A stretch of DNA of 64,000 nucleotides from Hevea brasiliensis (taxonomy: Eukaryota > Streptophyta > Magnoliopsida > Malpighiales > Euphorbiaceae), in NCBI RefSeq assembly GCF_030052815.1, contig NC_079504.1, positions 88,426,781-88,490,780 of the forward strand, read 5' to 3'. The notes beneath the pieces were generated by a model. That model made no database searches, was not told the origin of the DNA, and saw only the letters and a program-made list of their open reading frames with translations. Every line of letters begins with the position of its first letter. The stretch's first letter is position 1. Below, piece by piece: positions 51,393 to 61,673 of this stretch. The translations under genes and the position numbers were made by a program.

Positions 51393-52271
51393 TTGAAAAT
51401 CAATGTTCTTTCAAAAGACCAGAAGTTACTCTTAGAAATCCTTACACAGGTTGAAGATTCTCAACTACAAAAGGAATTTTTAGGAAAACTTTTAAAAACC
51501 TTTGAAGAACAACCAATACAAAAACCTTCTATTCTGCCCTCTGTTGCAAAAAACACATATGTCCTTACGGCCATGTTAGGTAGAAAGAAGACTTCAAAAC
51601 AATCAACTGTTTCAGTCCAAAGCCTCCAGGAAGAAATAAAAGCTGTTAAGGTTGAGCTTAATGAGCTTAAAGAAAAACAGGCACAGGACTCAGAAACACT
51701 TCAAAAATTACTTTCAAAACAAATCAATGAAGAAGTCGAAGAAGAAGATGAAGAAAATACTTTAGAAATTCAAAATCTTGAAAAACCTACAAAAGAATTT
51801 CTCTTCATCCTTAATGAGATTTCTTCCAGAAAATATTTGATAAAAATTTCGATAGTTTTTTCAAAAGATTTCAAGATCGATACAATTGCCTTATTTGATA
51901 CAGGTGCAGATTTAAATTGTATTAAAGAAGGCATTGTTCCAAAGAAATTCCAAGAAAAAACTACTGAAAACCTTTCAGCTGCAAACAATTCCAAAATCAA
52001 AATTAATTACAAAACCGAGGCTTTAATAGCTAATTCAAATCTTCTTCTAAAAACTTCATTTGTTTTAATAAAAGATATCAGTCATAGTGTCATTTTAGGG
52101 ACGCCTTTCATCAATTTGATTACTCCTTACAAAGTCAACTATGATAGTATTTCTTTTAAAACAAAGAATCAAAATCTTGTTTTTCCTTTTGTTGAAAAAC
52201 CCAAAACAAAGAATTTGAATATCATAAAGGCTTATTCCATTTTTGATAATCAAATAAATGTTTTGGAATAG
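51393..52271 (+). pseudogene. Component B coiled coil and protease, plus copy
   Basis: A 292-codon open stretch from the coiled coil to the protease, active-site Asp-Thr-Gly at 51897-51905, ending at the same TAG (52269-52271) as the minus copy. It is the least damaged viral gene segment in the block. The upstream part is in a different frame because of the damage near 51280. Confidence 0.88.
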
Positions 52272-52373
52272 GAAACAAGACAACATTTACAAAAAGAAAT
52301 TTCATTAAACAAGCTTGTTTTCAAAAATCAATTTTTTGATTACTGCTTATTACAAACTAACCCTTGTGAGTTT

Positions 52374-53843
52374 TTGCAGATGGCAGAATCATCCAACAAT
52401 GGTGATTTAGTCCACTTTGGACCAATAGTCCTCTCCAAAACTCCTGCTCAAAAATTCAGAATTAATGTAGCCAGAACTGCATTTGTTCCCACGGAAAGGC
52501 ACCAATGCTTATTAGACAATCTTTGGACTTTAATACAAAATAAAAAGTTGGGAGTAACAGCTCTCAATGCACTTTGTATTGAGTTCGAGGAAGCTAATAA
52601 ATATGTGGCTGACCTCCTTAGCAGAATTAAATATCATGAGGATCATATCATGGTAGCTCAATTATTCATTGAGTTTTTACAAAACCAAATTTTATACAAA
52701 TCCATTACATCCAGAATTAGTCCATCAGATCCATCCTCTTCTAACCAAAATCATCACCTTGAATTACAAAAATAGGAATATGAAGGCCTAGGATCCCCAC
52801 TGGATTCTAGTATAAAAATTCAAAGGCGAAGGACTGAAGGCCTAGGATCCCCACTGGATTCTAGTGTAAAATTACCATTGGCCCCACTAATCAATGTGAA
52901 AAATTATCACCACAATGAAGTCCTTTTTGCTTCACTTGGTGCCAATAGGTTCCTATAACATTTCCAAACCCGTTGTCTTTCGAAGAAATTCAGGCAACAA
53001 GTTCTCAACGGTCTTCCTCAAGAGATCCGCGAGCAGATTCTACAAAACATCATCCAGTCCAGAACCAAAGAACAACTGGATGTTTTCCAAAAATGTTTCA
53101 ATTTTACAAAAAGCAATCAGCAAGGTCACAATGGATGGTCATGGGAATGGGAGTACTATTTAAAACCCTGTTTTCATTGCACTCAGGCACATCCTAACCG
53201 ATACCCTCTGTGCTATCCAGACTGTGAACACAGCTTAGATTTCAGTATCCCCCGCTTCAAAACCACTCAGATGTCTGGAATTCGATATCTAGATGCTAGA
53301 GAACTATTCAAATGGGGTATGTTAGCTGGAGTCCGAGTCACAAGATCTGATTGTGAAATGACAAGGTTTTTGGGAAATAGAGTCCTTCAAGAAGTAAGAA
53401 GACTATTATTCTTCCAAAAACCAGTCAACATACAAATTATTTCAACACCTCCAGAAGTATTAGCAAATAGAGAGCTACAACAAGCGATCCATTACTTCTA
53501 CCTGGATACAAAACTTCCTCCTCTCTATCATCTTTCGGATTGGCCATGCAATCATGAAGACTATTTCGTCCAACTCAACAAATGGCGAGCAAAGACAGTC
53601 GTCGAAAATTGGCGAAAACACCGATATCCAGAATATGCACTAATCCATACGGGTACATATTCTCGGATATTTGTTCATTATGAACATTTGCCAGGTCCAA
53701 AACGCTTTCATATTGAAACACGGTATGAAAATTACATGGCTCAGTATGAAAGTCACTACGACTTATCTTCTGTCTCGTCAGATGACGAAACAAGTGACGA
53801 CGAGGAGACATGGCACAACTTACAAAACATGATGGAAGGATAA
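52374..53843 (+). pseudogene. Component B ORF2, plus copy
   Basis: Homologue of 43987-45431. The N-terminal 133 codons are open, then the same TAG (52773-52775) and the same 54-bp-spaced duplication (52781-52811 and 52835-52865). Frame damage falls between about 52900 and 53270. The C-terminal 190 codons from 53271 are open and end at TAA 53841-53843, five codons past the point where the minus copy stops. No known domain is recognised. A basic, tryptophan-rich middle and an acidic end (SSDDETSDDEETW) stand out. Confidence 0.77.
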
Positions 53844-54856
53844 AAGAGTGGTCCCAGCTCCACTCCATTAAAAAAAAAAAAGAAAGAAAAAAAGAGAAAA
53901 AGAAAAAATTTAAGACCGGCAAAAGAAATTTATGGCGGCAAAATTATCCTTTTTCTCTTCATTTTCCTTTATTTTAATTTTTGTAATCATTTTATTTTTG
54001 TAATATTCTCTTTTTCCTCTTCCTTTATTTCAAAACCAGACAGGACACTGTTCACCTATCATATCTTGTACTGTTCACTTTCTACTATTCGCATGTGAAG
54101 GAGACAAGAAGCACTGTTCACACGTGAACGCATCAAGTGGCAGACACTACAAAATTACAAAACTACCCCTGGACATTTCTATATAAGGAGGCACTCACCC
54201 AAGGCAAAAGGAAGCCACTTCAAACCATTCTTCAAGCCTCTTGAGCCCAAGCTTCTCCCCTTCCAGCTTTAGAAGCCGAGAGAATCCGAAGAAGGTCCTG
54301 AAGGAGTTTCACCCCGAGGTGAAGAAAGGAGTAAGAAGGTTGATTCACTTCCCATCCTGCCCTACCTCTACCTCACCTACAAACCCTGTAATTTCCTTGT
54401 AGTAGATCTTAGGAAGCTCATGTGTTGAGCAACCTTTGTAAGTCCTACCCGGAATTATATCTCCAAAACCTTTGTACAAATCTTACAAAATTTATAAAAT
54501 TTTGAAGTAAGTTTTCTTCAATTTCTTTTACAAAATTTATTTTGCATGCATATGGTCCGTTTAACCGCCTGATCTGCATAAATATACGTATCTATGTTCA
54601 TAACGGACTGGCTCTGCCTCCTATTGAATATATACATGTATATTCATAATTAAATTTCAAGTTAAATTTTTATTTTAAGTATATATATTCTTAACGGACT
54701 GGCTCTGCCGCCTATAGAATATATATATATATATTTAATCTTTTCATTTCTGAAGATTTTCCTTCTTGTGCATTTTGTTTATTTCTTTAATTATTTATAT
54801 ATTGTTCAAGATTTAGATTATTGCTTCTTCCCTGTTAGCTCATCCCCCTTTCGATC
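53844..54856 (+). promoter_or_regulatory. Intergenic region and leader, component B plus copy
   Basis: Contains three exact CTGTTCAC motifs (54048, 54071, 54114), a TATATAA box at 54180-54186, a GTAAGT candidate donor at 54507-54512, and hairpins 1 (54584-54641) and 2 (54676-54731), each with a 24-nt loop. It ends 16 nt before where the primer site should be: a 34-nt segment with the primer site and G run is missing, and component A begins at 54857. Confidence 0.8.
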
Positions 54857-55058
54857 AAAAGGTTCTATTTAAGGTGATTCACATTTAAACAATTTTTAGA
54901 GGTTGGTAAGATGATCTTAAGGTGATAAGACGACTTCTTTAGAGGTAGTTGGGTTGTAAGTCCCGTCTTTGTAGCCGAGAGGGCGTGTTTAGGGCAGTGA
55001 GTCCTTTGGCGATTACCTCACTTAACTCAAAAGATCAACCTAGAAAAATTCTTTAAGT
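54857..55058 (+). other. Component A 5' leader downstream of primer site
   Basis: The first bases correspond to those right after the G run that follows the primer site in the minus B copy. The leader is almost identical to the B leader, with a 3-base deletion near 54880, and leads to the ATG at 55059. Confidence 0.75.
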
Positions 55059-56620
55059 ATGAATCCAATTTTCTGGAGGACAGTTTCTTCTTCAAACTCT
55101 TCTACCTCGTCCTCTGAGTCGAGAAAGATAGTTAATAGTGAAGAAATAATAATCGAAAATTTTGAAAAATGTATAGATAATTGAGAAATTCCAAAAGTAC
55201 AAAAGGATCAGATCTATCAGACTGCAAAACTCAATTTTTTCAAAACTGATTTCACAATCAAAACTGAAGAAAGAGATCTTCAGATTACAAAACCCTTTGA
55301 GACGATTTCTCTTCTGTCTCAAAAATCTTTACAAAAACACCGTGAAAAACAATACAAATACATCCATATAGGTTTAGTCCAAGTTGGAATTAAACCGCTT
55401 ACAAAGAAGGGTTGAACACCTCAATCCTAGCAGTTCTTAGAGATACTAGGTTCATAAAATTCCAGGACTCCTTGCTTAGTTCAGTCGAGTCTAGTTTATG
55501 CAGTGGACCAATATCTTTTGATTGCTATCCAAATTTTACTGTTTCGTTAAACGACAGTAATATTACAAAATCCCTTGTTTTATAAATCAAAACTCACAAT
55601 TACGAGATGCTTGAAGGATCTATTCCTCTTGCACTGATTTACAAAATCCATTACAAAGCTATGGTTTCTGCCTTTGCCACAAAACATAAGTTTCAAAGTA
55701 AAAGAGGAGAAACTTTGCTTTTACAAACTGATCTTACAAAATCCAACACTGTAATCCCTAGATCTATCCAATGGAAGGACATAACCCTGCCAAAAGAATG
55801 GGTTTTAGAAGGTGCAGTAGAACCAGAATCTTCAAAAATAGTTGAGCCAAACGTTCAACTGAGGCAAATAACCCAGTATGACGATGGAAGAGTCAGCCTT
55901 AGCTTTAACAGAAGTCTTAGGTTTTCAAATGATTCCTCAACGTCCAGTACTGTAGACATAGGAAGAGTGTCTCGTATACCTTCTGTCATTAGTTTGCCCA
56001 TTACAAAACCAGTTGGAGTATAAAATATTCAGCCTAGGTATTCTACTTCAGACTTACCTAACTCTTCTAGGTTTTCTACTTCAGAAATACCTAGATCCAC
56101 TTTACAAAACGTAGATTACTCTACAAATGTTCCACATCCAGTTTATACAAATTTACAAAACGAGTCTGTTCAGGATGAAACCCAAACAGAGTCAGAACCT
56201 ACTTCTCCTGCCTTTTCAGCCATTACAGAAAATGTAAACCATGAACTTAATGTGCTTGAAAAAGAATTTGAAGTAGACAAACAATATTTGCATGATGATT
56301 TTTATTCTCAAAATCATAAAAAGCAAATGTGGTTTTTCAAAAATTTCAATGATCAAAGGAAAGAAATTCAAAAGGAATATTATGACTTTATACACCAACA
56401 TAAAGTTCATATTCTTTTCTTTGATTGGTTTGAGATGTATGCTAAAAAGCATAACATTTCATATCCGTTTTCCAAAACTCCAAACACTTTCAAAAAATCA
56501 GTCCCGATTTCAAAACCTAAACAACAGGAATTAGAAGATAATCAATCGGAGTTCATTGCGGCTCTGAAAGATCTTCGAAAGAAAGCAGAAGAAAAACTGT
56601 TTGTTAACCCTGTTATTGTT
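55059..56620 (+). pseudogene. Component A movement protein region
   Basis: Starts at ATG 55059 and is nearly identical to component B up to about 56620, including the Lys/Asn-rich part after the movement domain. It is broken by a TGA at 55182-55184, a one-base deletion near 55407, a TAA at 55583-55585 and a TAA at 56021-56023. At each of the three stops component B has a sense codon one transition away. Having a movement region on both components is unexpected unless the shared 5' part is needed for expression or packaging. Confidence 0.75.
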
Positions 56621-57078
56621 AAGAACCAAACTCCTCATAAAAAGAATTCAAAACAACAGGTTTTAAAGGAACAAAACCCTCAAGAAACCTTTGAATTACA
56701 AAACAAACCTCTTCCAAAATCAATTCCAGAATTACAAATGGAAAGTGAATTCAAAATCTCTGAATCCACTGATAAATCATTACAAAAAGAAGAATTAGTC
56801 ATTCAAAATTTGAGTACTAATCCTTCAACTTCCCCTTCAAACTCCAACCAGGAGTCTGGAGAAAATGCGCCTTTACAAAAAGATGAAATAAGTAATAATT
56901 CATCCAATTCAGATTCTAAAATTAAATCTGAAGAAAATGCAAAAAAATGTCAACATGCTTTTAAAAAATCAAGAATTAGTCTTAGATGTTTTAAAGCATG
57001 AAGAAAATCCTGAAAATCAGAAAAAATTACAAAACCCTCCTGTCCAATGCCTCCAAAGAGAAATAAAAATCACTAAGA
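56621..57078 (+). pseudogene. Component A linker in place of coat protein
   Basis: Where component B has its capsid core and CCHC finger, component A has an unrelated, about 115-residue low-complexity spacer rich in Gln, Ser, Asn, Lys and Glu (STNPSTSPSNSNQESGENA). It is followed by a region homologous to the B coiled coil (LVLDVLKHEENPENQKK and LQREIKITKNELKQLKEKK). There is no Cys-His finger and no capsid motif. Frame breaks fall near 57000 and 57100. Because the spacer is not simply B sequence with a gap, loss of the coat protein looks ancestral rather than a post-integration deletion. Confidence 0.72.
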
Positions 57079-58404
57079 ATGAGCTTAAACAGCTTAAAGA
57101 GAAAAAGGCACAGGACTCAAAAAGCAATCCAGCTTTTGTTTTCAAAACCCCAGGAAGAATCTAAGAAAAATAAAGAAAATAGTTTGGAAACTCAAAAACC
57201 TCTAGAAGATTTTCTTTTCATCCTCAGTCAGATCACCTCCAGAAAATACTTGATACAAATTACCATTATTTTTTCAAAAGATTTCAAAATCAATACAATT
57301 GCTTTATTTGATACAGGAGCAGATTTGAACTGTATTAAAGAAGGAATTGTTCCAAAGAAATTTTACGAAAAAACCACAGAAAAACTTTTAGCTGCTAATA
57401 ATTCAAAAATGGCTATTAGCTATAAGACAGAAGCCTCCATAGCTAATGGTGATTTTCTTTTCAAAACCTCATTCGTAATTGTTCAAGATATTCATCATAG
57501 TGTAATCTTAGGGACTCCTTTCATTAACTTGATAACTCCCTACAAGGTTAACGATGATAATATCTCCTTCAAAACCACAAAACAAACTCTTGTTTTTCCT
57601 TTCGTTACAAAACCAAAAACAAGAAATCTCAATATTATAAAAGCTTGTTCCATTTATAATAATGAGATTAATGTTTTAATAGAGGGAAAAAAGCAACACT
57701 TGTTGTATTTACAGCAAGATGTTTCTTTAACAAGAATTGAAAAACAATTACAAAATAATTTGGTGAAAAAGAAAATTTCGGATTTCAAAACCCAAATTGA
57801 AAGAGAAATTTGTTCTAATTTACCAAATGCCTTTTGGAATCGAAAACAACATATGGTAGACTTACCATATGAAAATGATTTCAATGAAAAAGAGATACCT
57901 ACAAAAGCCAGACCAATCCAAATGAATGCTGAACTAGAACAACACTGTCGTTCAGAAATTTTGGATTTAAAGAAAAAAGGATTAATTACAGAATCTAGAT
58001 CTCCTTGGAGTTGTGCAGCTTTTTATGTAAACAAAAATTCAGAAATAGAAAGAGGCACTCCTAGATTAGTAATTAATTACAAACCTTTGAATAAAGCCTT
58101 GAAATGGATCAGGTATCCAATTCCAAACAAAAAAGATCTTTTACAAAAACTTCATTCTGCATTTGTATTTTTCAAATTTGATATGAAATCAGGATTTTGG
58201 CAAATACAAATTGATCCAAAAGATAGATACAAAACCGCATTCACAGTTCCCTTTGGACAGTATGAGTGGAAAGTCATGCCTTTTGGCCTGAAAAATGCTC
58301 CATCAGAATTCCAGAGAATTATGAATGAAATCTTTAATCCATATTCAAAATTTTGCATAGTCTATATAGATGATATTCTTGTGTTCTCGGAGTCAATTGA
58401 ATAA
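57079..58404 (+). pseudogene. Component A protease and reverse transcriptase
   Basis: A 441-codon open stretch. Protease: LFDTGADLN (Asp-Thr-Gly at 57310-57318) and VILGTPFINL. It differs from the component B protease at many residues, unlike the movement region. RT: about 57900-58404 with the YIDD catalytic motif at 58363-58374 in VYIDDILVFSE, preceded by FDMKSGFWQIQ and MPFGLKNAPSEFQRIM. A TAA at 58402-58404 separates it from the RNase H domain, which continues in the same frame. RT copies pregenomic RNA to DNA in the capsid, so it would depend on component B's coat protein. Confidence 0.92.
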
Positions 58405-59184
58405 CACTTCAAACACTTAAGAACATTCTTCTCTGTTACAAAACGAAATGGCCTTGCCATTTCAAAATCAAAGATTTCTCTTTTCCAAACCAGAGTTAGG
58501 TTTCTAGGTCATTACATATCCCAAGGAACTATTACTCCAATAGAGAGAAGTCTAGAATTTTCAAACAAATTTCCTGATAAAATCTTGGATAAAATCTAGC
58601 TACAGAGATTCTTAGGTAGCTTGAATTATGTCTTAGATTTTTGTCCAAATATTAACCATCTAGCAAAACCCTTGCATGATAGGTTAAAGAAAAACCCTGT
58701 TCCATGGATAGATTATCACACTGAAGTGATCCGTCATATCAAAAAATAGGTCCAAACCATTCCTTGTCTGCATTTAGCAGATCCATTAGCCCCTAAGGTA
58801 GTCGAGACAGATGCCTCAGAGTTAGGTTATGGTGGAATTTTAAAACAAGTTCAAAACGGAAAAGAATAAATAGTTCAATTCCATTCTACACATTGGAATG
58901 ATTGTCAAAAGAAATACTCTACCATCAAAAAAGAGATTCTTGCAATTGTCATGTGCATACAAAAATTTCAAAGTGATTTATTAAATAAAAAATTTTTGCT
59001 TAGAATTGATTGCAAATCAGCCAAAGAAGTTTTGCAAAAAGATGTTCAAAATCTTGCATCAAAACAAATTTTTGCATGATGGCAAGCAATTTTAAGTATT
59101 TTTTATTTTGAAATTGAATTTATAAAAGGAGATACAAATTCCATCCCAGACTTTCTAACCAGAGAATTTCTTCAAAACAGGCCA
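58405..59184 (+). pseudogene. Component A RT connection and RNase H domain
   Basis: Same frame as the RT. After the RT thumb (RVRFLGHYISQGTI) comes RNase H, with the first catalytic aspartate in ETDASELGYGG near 58806, a glutamate in KKEILAIVMCI near 58930 and DFLTREF at the end near 59155. In-frame stops lie near 58597, 58747, 58867 and 59077. It would degrade the RNA strand during reverse transcription. Confidence 0.87.
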
Positions 59185-60633
59185 ATGCCCAGAAAGAAAA
59201 ATACCAAGGCTGAAGCCTCAACCTCTACAAAACCAAACCCTACAAAACCAACCATCTCTTCTGCAAAACCTATTCAAACTTGGGCAGACATGGTCGAAGC
59301 AGAAGACGAAGATCAAACAAAATTTATTGAATCTCAGGCTCCAGAAATAGACAGCCAGATTCAAAAATGGATAGAATCACTGTCCAAATCTCCTGAAGTT
59401 CTTCAGGCTCTACAAAACATAACTCAGGCCAATCAGGCCTAGAAAGGTAAATCTACAAAACCTATTTCCAAAACCCAAGAGAAAGGAGAGTCTTTCTCCC
59501 AAAAAACCCTTTCTCAAAACATTTCTCAAGCCCATGAGATTTTATAAATAGATTTTCAAACCGATGTTTCACAACCAAATTCTTCTCAAATAGTTTTGTC
59601 TCAAACAAAATTAAAAAAGAAGTCTTTGGAATGGATTACAAAAACCTATTTTCAAAATGTTTTGATCATAGAGGATGAGTTCTTACACCAAGACGCCTCT
59701 ATGGCAATTTCAACAGCCTTTACAAAAGGATGGTATTACAAACCTTGGGATCTTTCCAAAACCCGAGCCTACTACCAGGCAATACTTGAATTTACTGGTT
59801 CAGCAAAATTCAAACATTTTTATCTAAAAGAAAATCATGCTGATCCGGCTTATTCAACTTGCCACATTCAAAACGTCCTCAATCCTTCTGATTGGGGGCA
59901 GGAGCTTACAAAAGCAAAAATCTTCCCTTTATCATTCCACAACAAGATTGACCATTGCCAACATTTCAATTACTGGGATTACCTGCAGGCATGGTATAAT
60001 ACCTTCCTCATACAAAATCACAAGAATAGCCATTTTTGGCTTTTCTATTTCCAAAAAACATTTGACCCTTCCAAAACCCCTTCATGGTTTGCTCAGTGGT
60101 GGAAGTATTTTGGTGCACTACCTGAAATTCTTACACCAGAAATATCAGAGAGTTTAAACCTTTTCAAAACCCATTACAAACCCTTACCCAAAGAGAAAAG
60201 GTTTCCTCCTCTTCTCTTGTTTTCTTCAAAATTCTTTTTACCTTGGGTTCTTATCTAGTATTTTGAATTTCGACCCCAAGATGGATTGAATACAATCATC
60301 AGAAGGCTCAAGGTAAAATGGTGGGATTCATTTAATATTCCAGAGACAATTACAAACCAAGGAGTAAAAACCTGGCTTAAGGGAAAAAACCTTTTGCCAC
60401 TAACTCCTATACAAAACTTTTCAAATCAATTGTTTTTGGCCCAAAGATCACATGCCATGGCAAGATTAGCAGGAGCTAAAAATGATGAAGAATATTTTGC
60501 AATAATGGAACAATTATTGCAAAACAGAACCAATTCTTCTACAGCCAATTCTGATTCAGAACCCATCATAGACTTGGGAGATGATGATGAAGAAGGTTGT
60601 GGTACCTCTTCACAAATACAAAATCTGTTATAA
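59185..60633 (+). pseudogene. Component A C-terminal/ORF2 protein, uncharacterised
   Basis: The frame that encodes RT and RNase H runs on through this whole region, interrupted only by stops at 59440, near 59548 and at 60256. First comes a Lys/Ser/Thr-rich linker (from MPRKKN, 59185), then a roughly 330-residue domain rich in Trp, Tyr and Phe (KGWYYKPWDLSKTRAYYQAI, WDYLQAWYNTFLIQN, WFAQWWKYFG), and an acidic end (IIDLGDDDEEG). It resembles the unexplained extra protein I associate with florendovirus ORF2; its function is unknown. It may be a separate ORF or fused to pol. No similarity to component B ORF2 is visible. Confidence 0.72.
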
Positions 60634-61673
60634 AAAAAAAGAAAGAAAAAGAAAAAGAAAAGAAAAAGAAAAAAATTTTAAGACCGGCAAAAGAAATTTA
60701 TGGCGGCAAAATTATCCAATTTTCTCTTTATTTCCCTTTATTTTTGTAATCATTTTTACTTTTGTAATATTCTCTTTTCCCTCTTCCTTTATTTCAAAAC
60801 TAGACAGGACACTGTTCACTTGTCATTCTTGTACTGTTCACTTTTTACTGTTCGCATGTGAAGGAGACAAGAAGCACCGTTCACACGTGAAGGCATCAAG
60901 TGGCAGACACTGTTCAAAACTTACAAAATTACAAAACTGCCCCTGGTCACTTCTATATAAGGAGGCACCCATCCAAGGCAAGGGAAGTCACTTCAAACCA
61001 TTCTTCAAGCCTCTTGAGCCCAAGCTTCTCCCCTTAAAGCTTCTGAAGCCGAGAGAATCCGAAGAAGGTCCTGAAGGAGTTTCACCCCAAGGTGAAGAAA
61101 GGAGCAAGAAGGTTGATTCACTTCCCATCCTGCCCTACCTCTACCTCACCTACAAACCCTGTAACTTCCTTGTAGTAGATCTTAGGAAGCTCATGTGCTG
61201 AGCAACCTTTGTAAGTCCTACCCGGAATTACATCTCCAAAACCTTTGTACAAATCTTACAAAATTTATAAAGTTTTGAAGTAAGTTTTTCTTCAATTTCT
61301 TTTACAAAATTTCAAATTTATTTCTTTAGCATGCATATGGTCGGTTCAACCGCCTGATCTGCATAAATATACGTATATATATTCATAATGGACTGGCTCT
61401 GCCGCCTATTGAGTATATACATGTATATTCATATTTAAATTTTAAGTTTAATTTTTATCATTGTTAAGTATATATATTCTTAACGGACTGGCTCTGCCAC
61501 CTATAGAATATATATATTTAATCTTTAATTTACAAATTTAATTTTTATTTCTGAAGATTTTCCTTTCTTGTGCATTTTGTTTATTTCTTTAATTATTTAT
61601 ATATTGTTCAAAGATCTAGATTATTACTTCTTCCCTGTTAGCTCATTCCCCTTTCGATCCCGGTGCGTCCTTG

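Noticed and set aside
60581..61201. A 206-codon open frame over the component A intergenic region
   Set aside because: It covers the promoter, TATA box and leader start, is absent as an open frame from the B copies, and begins in the acidic end of the previous gene in another frame.
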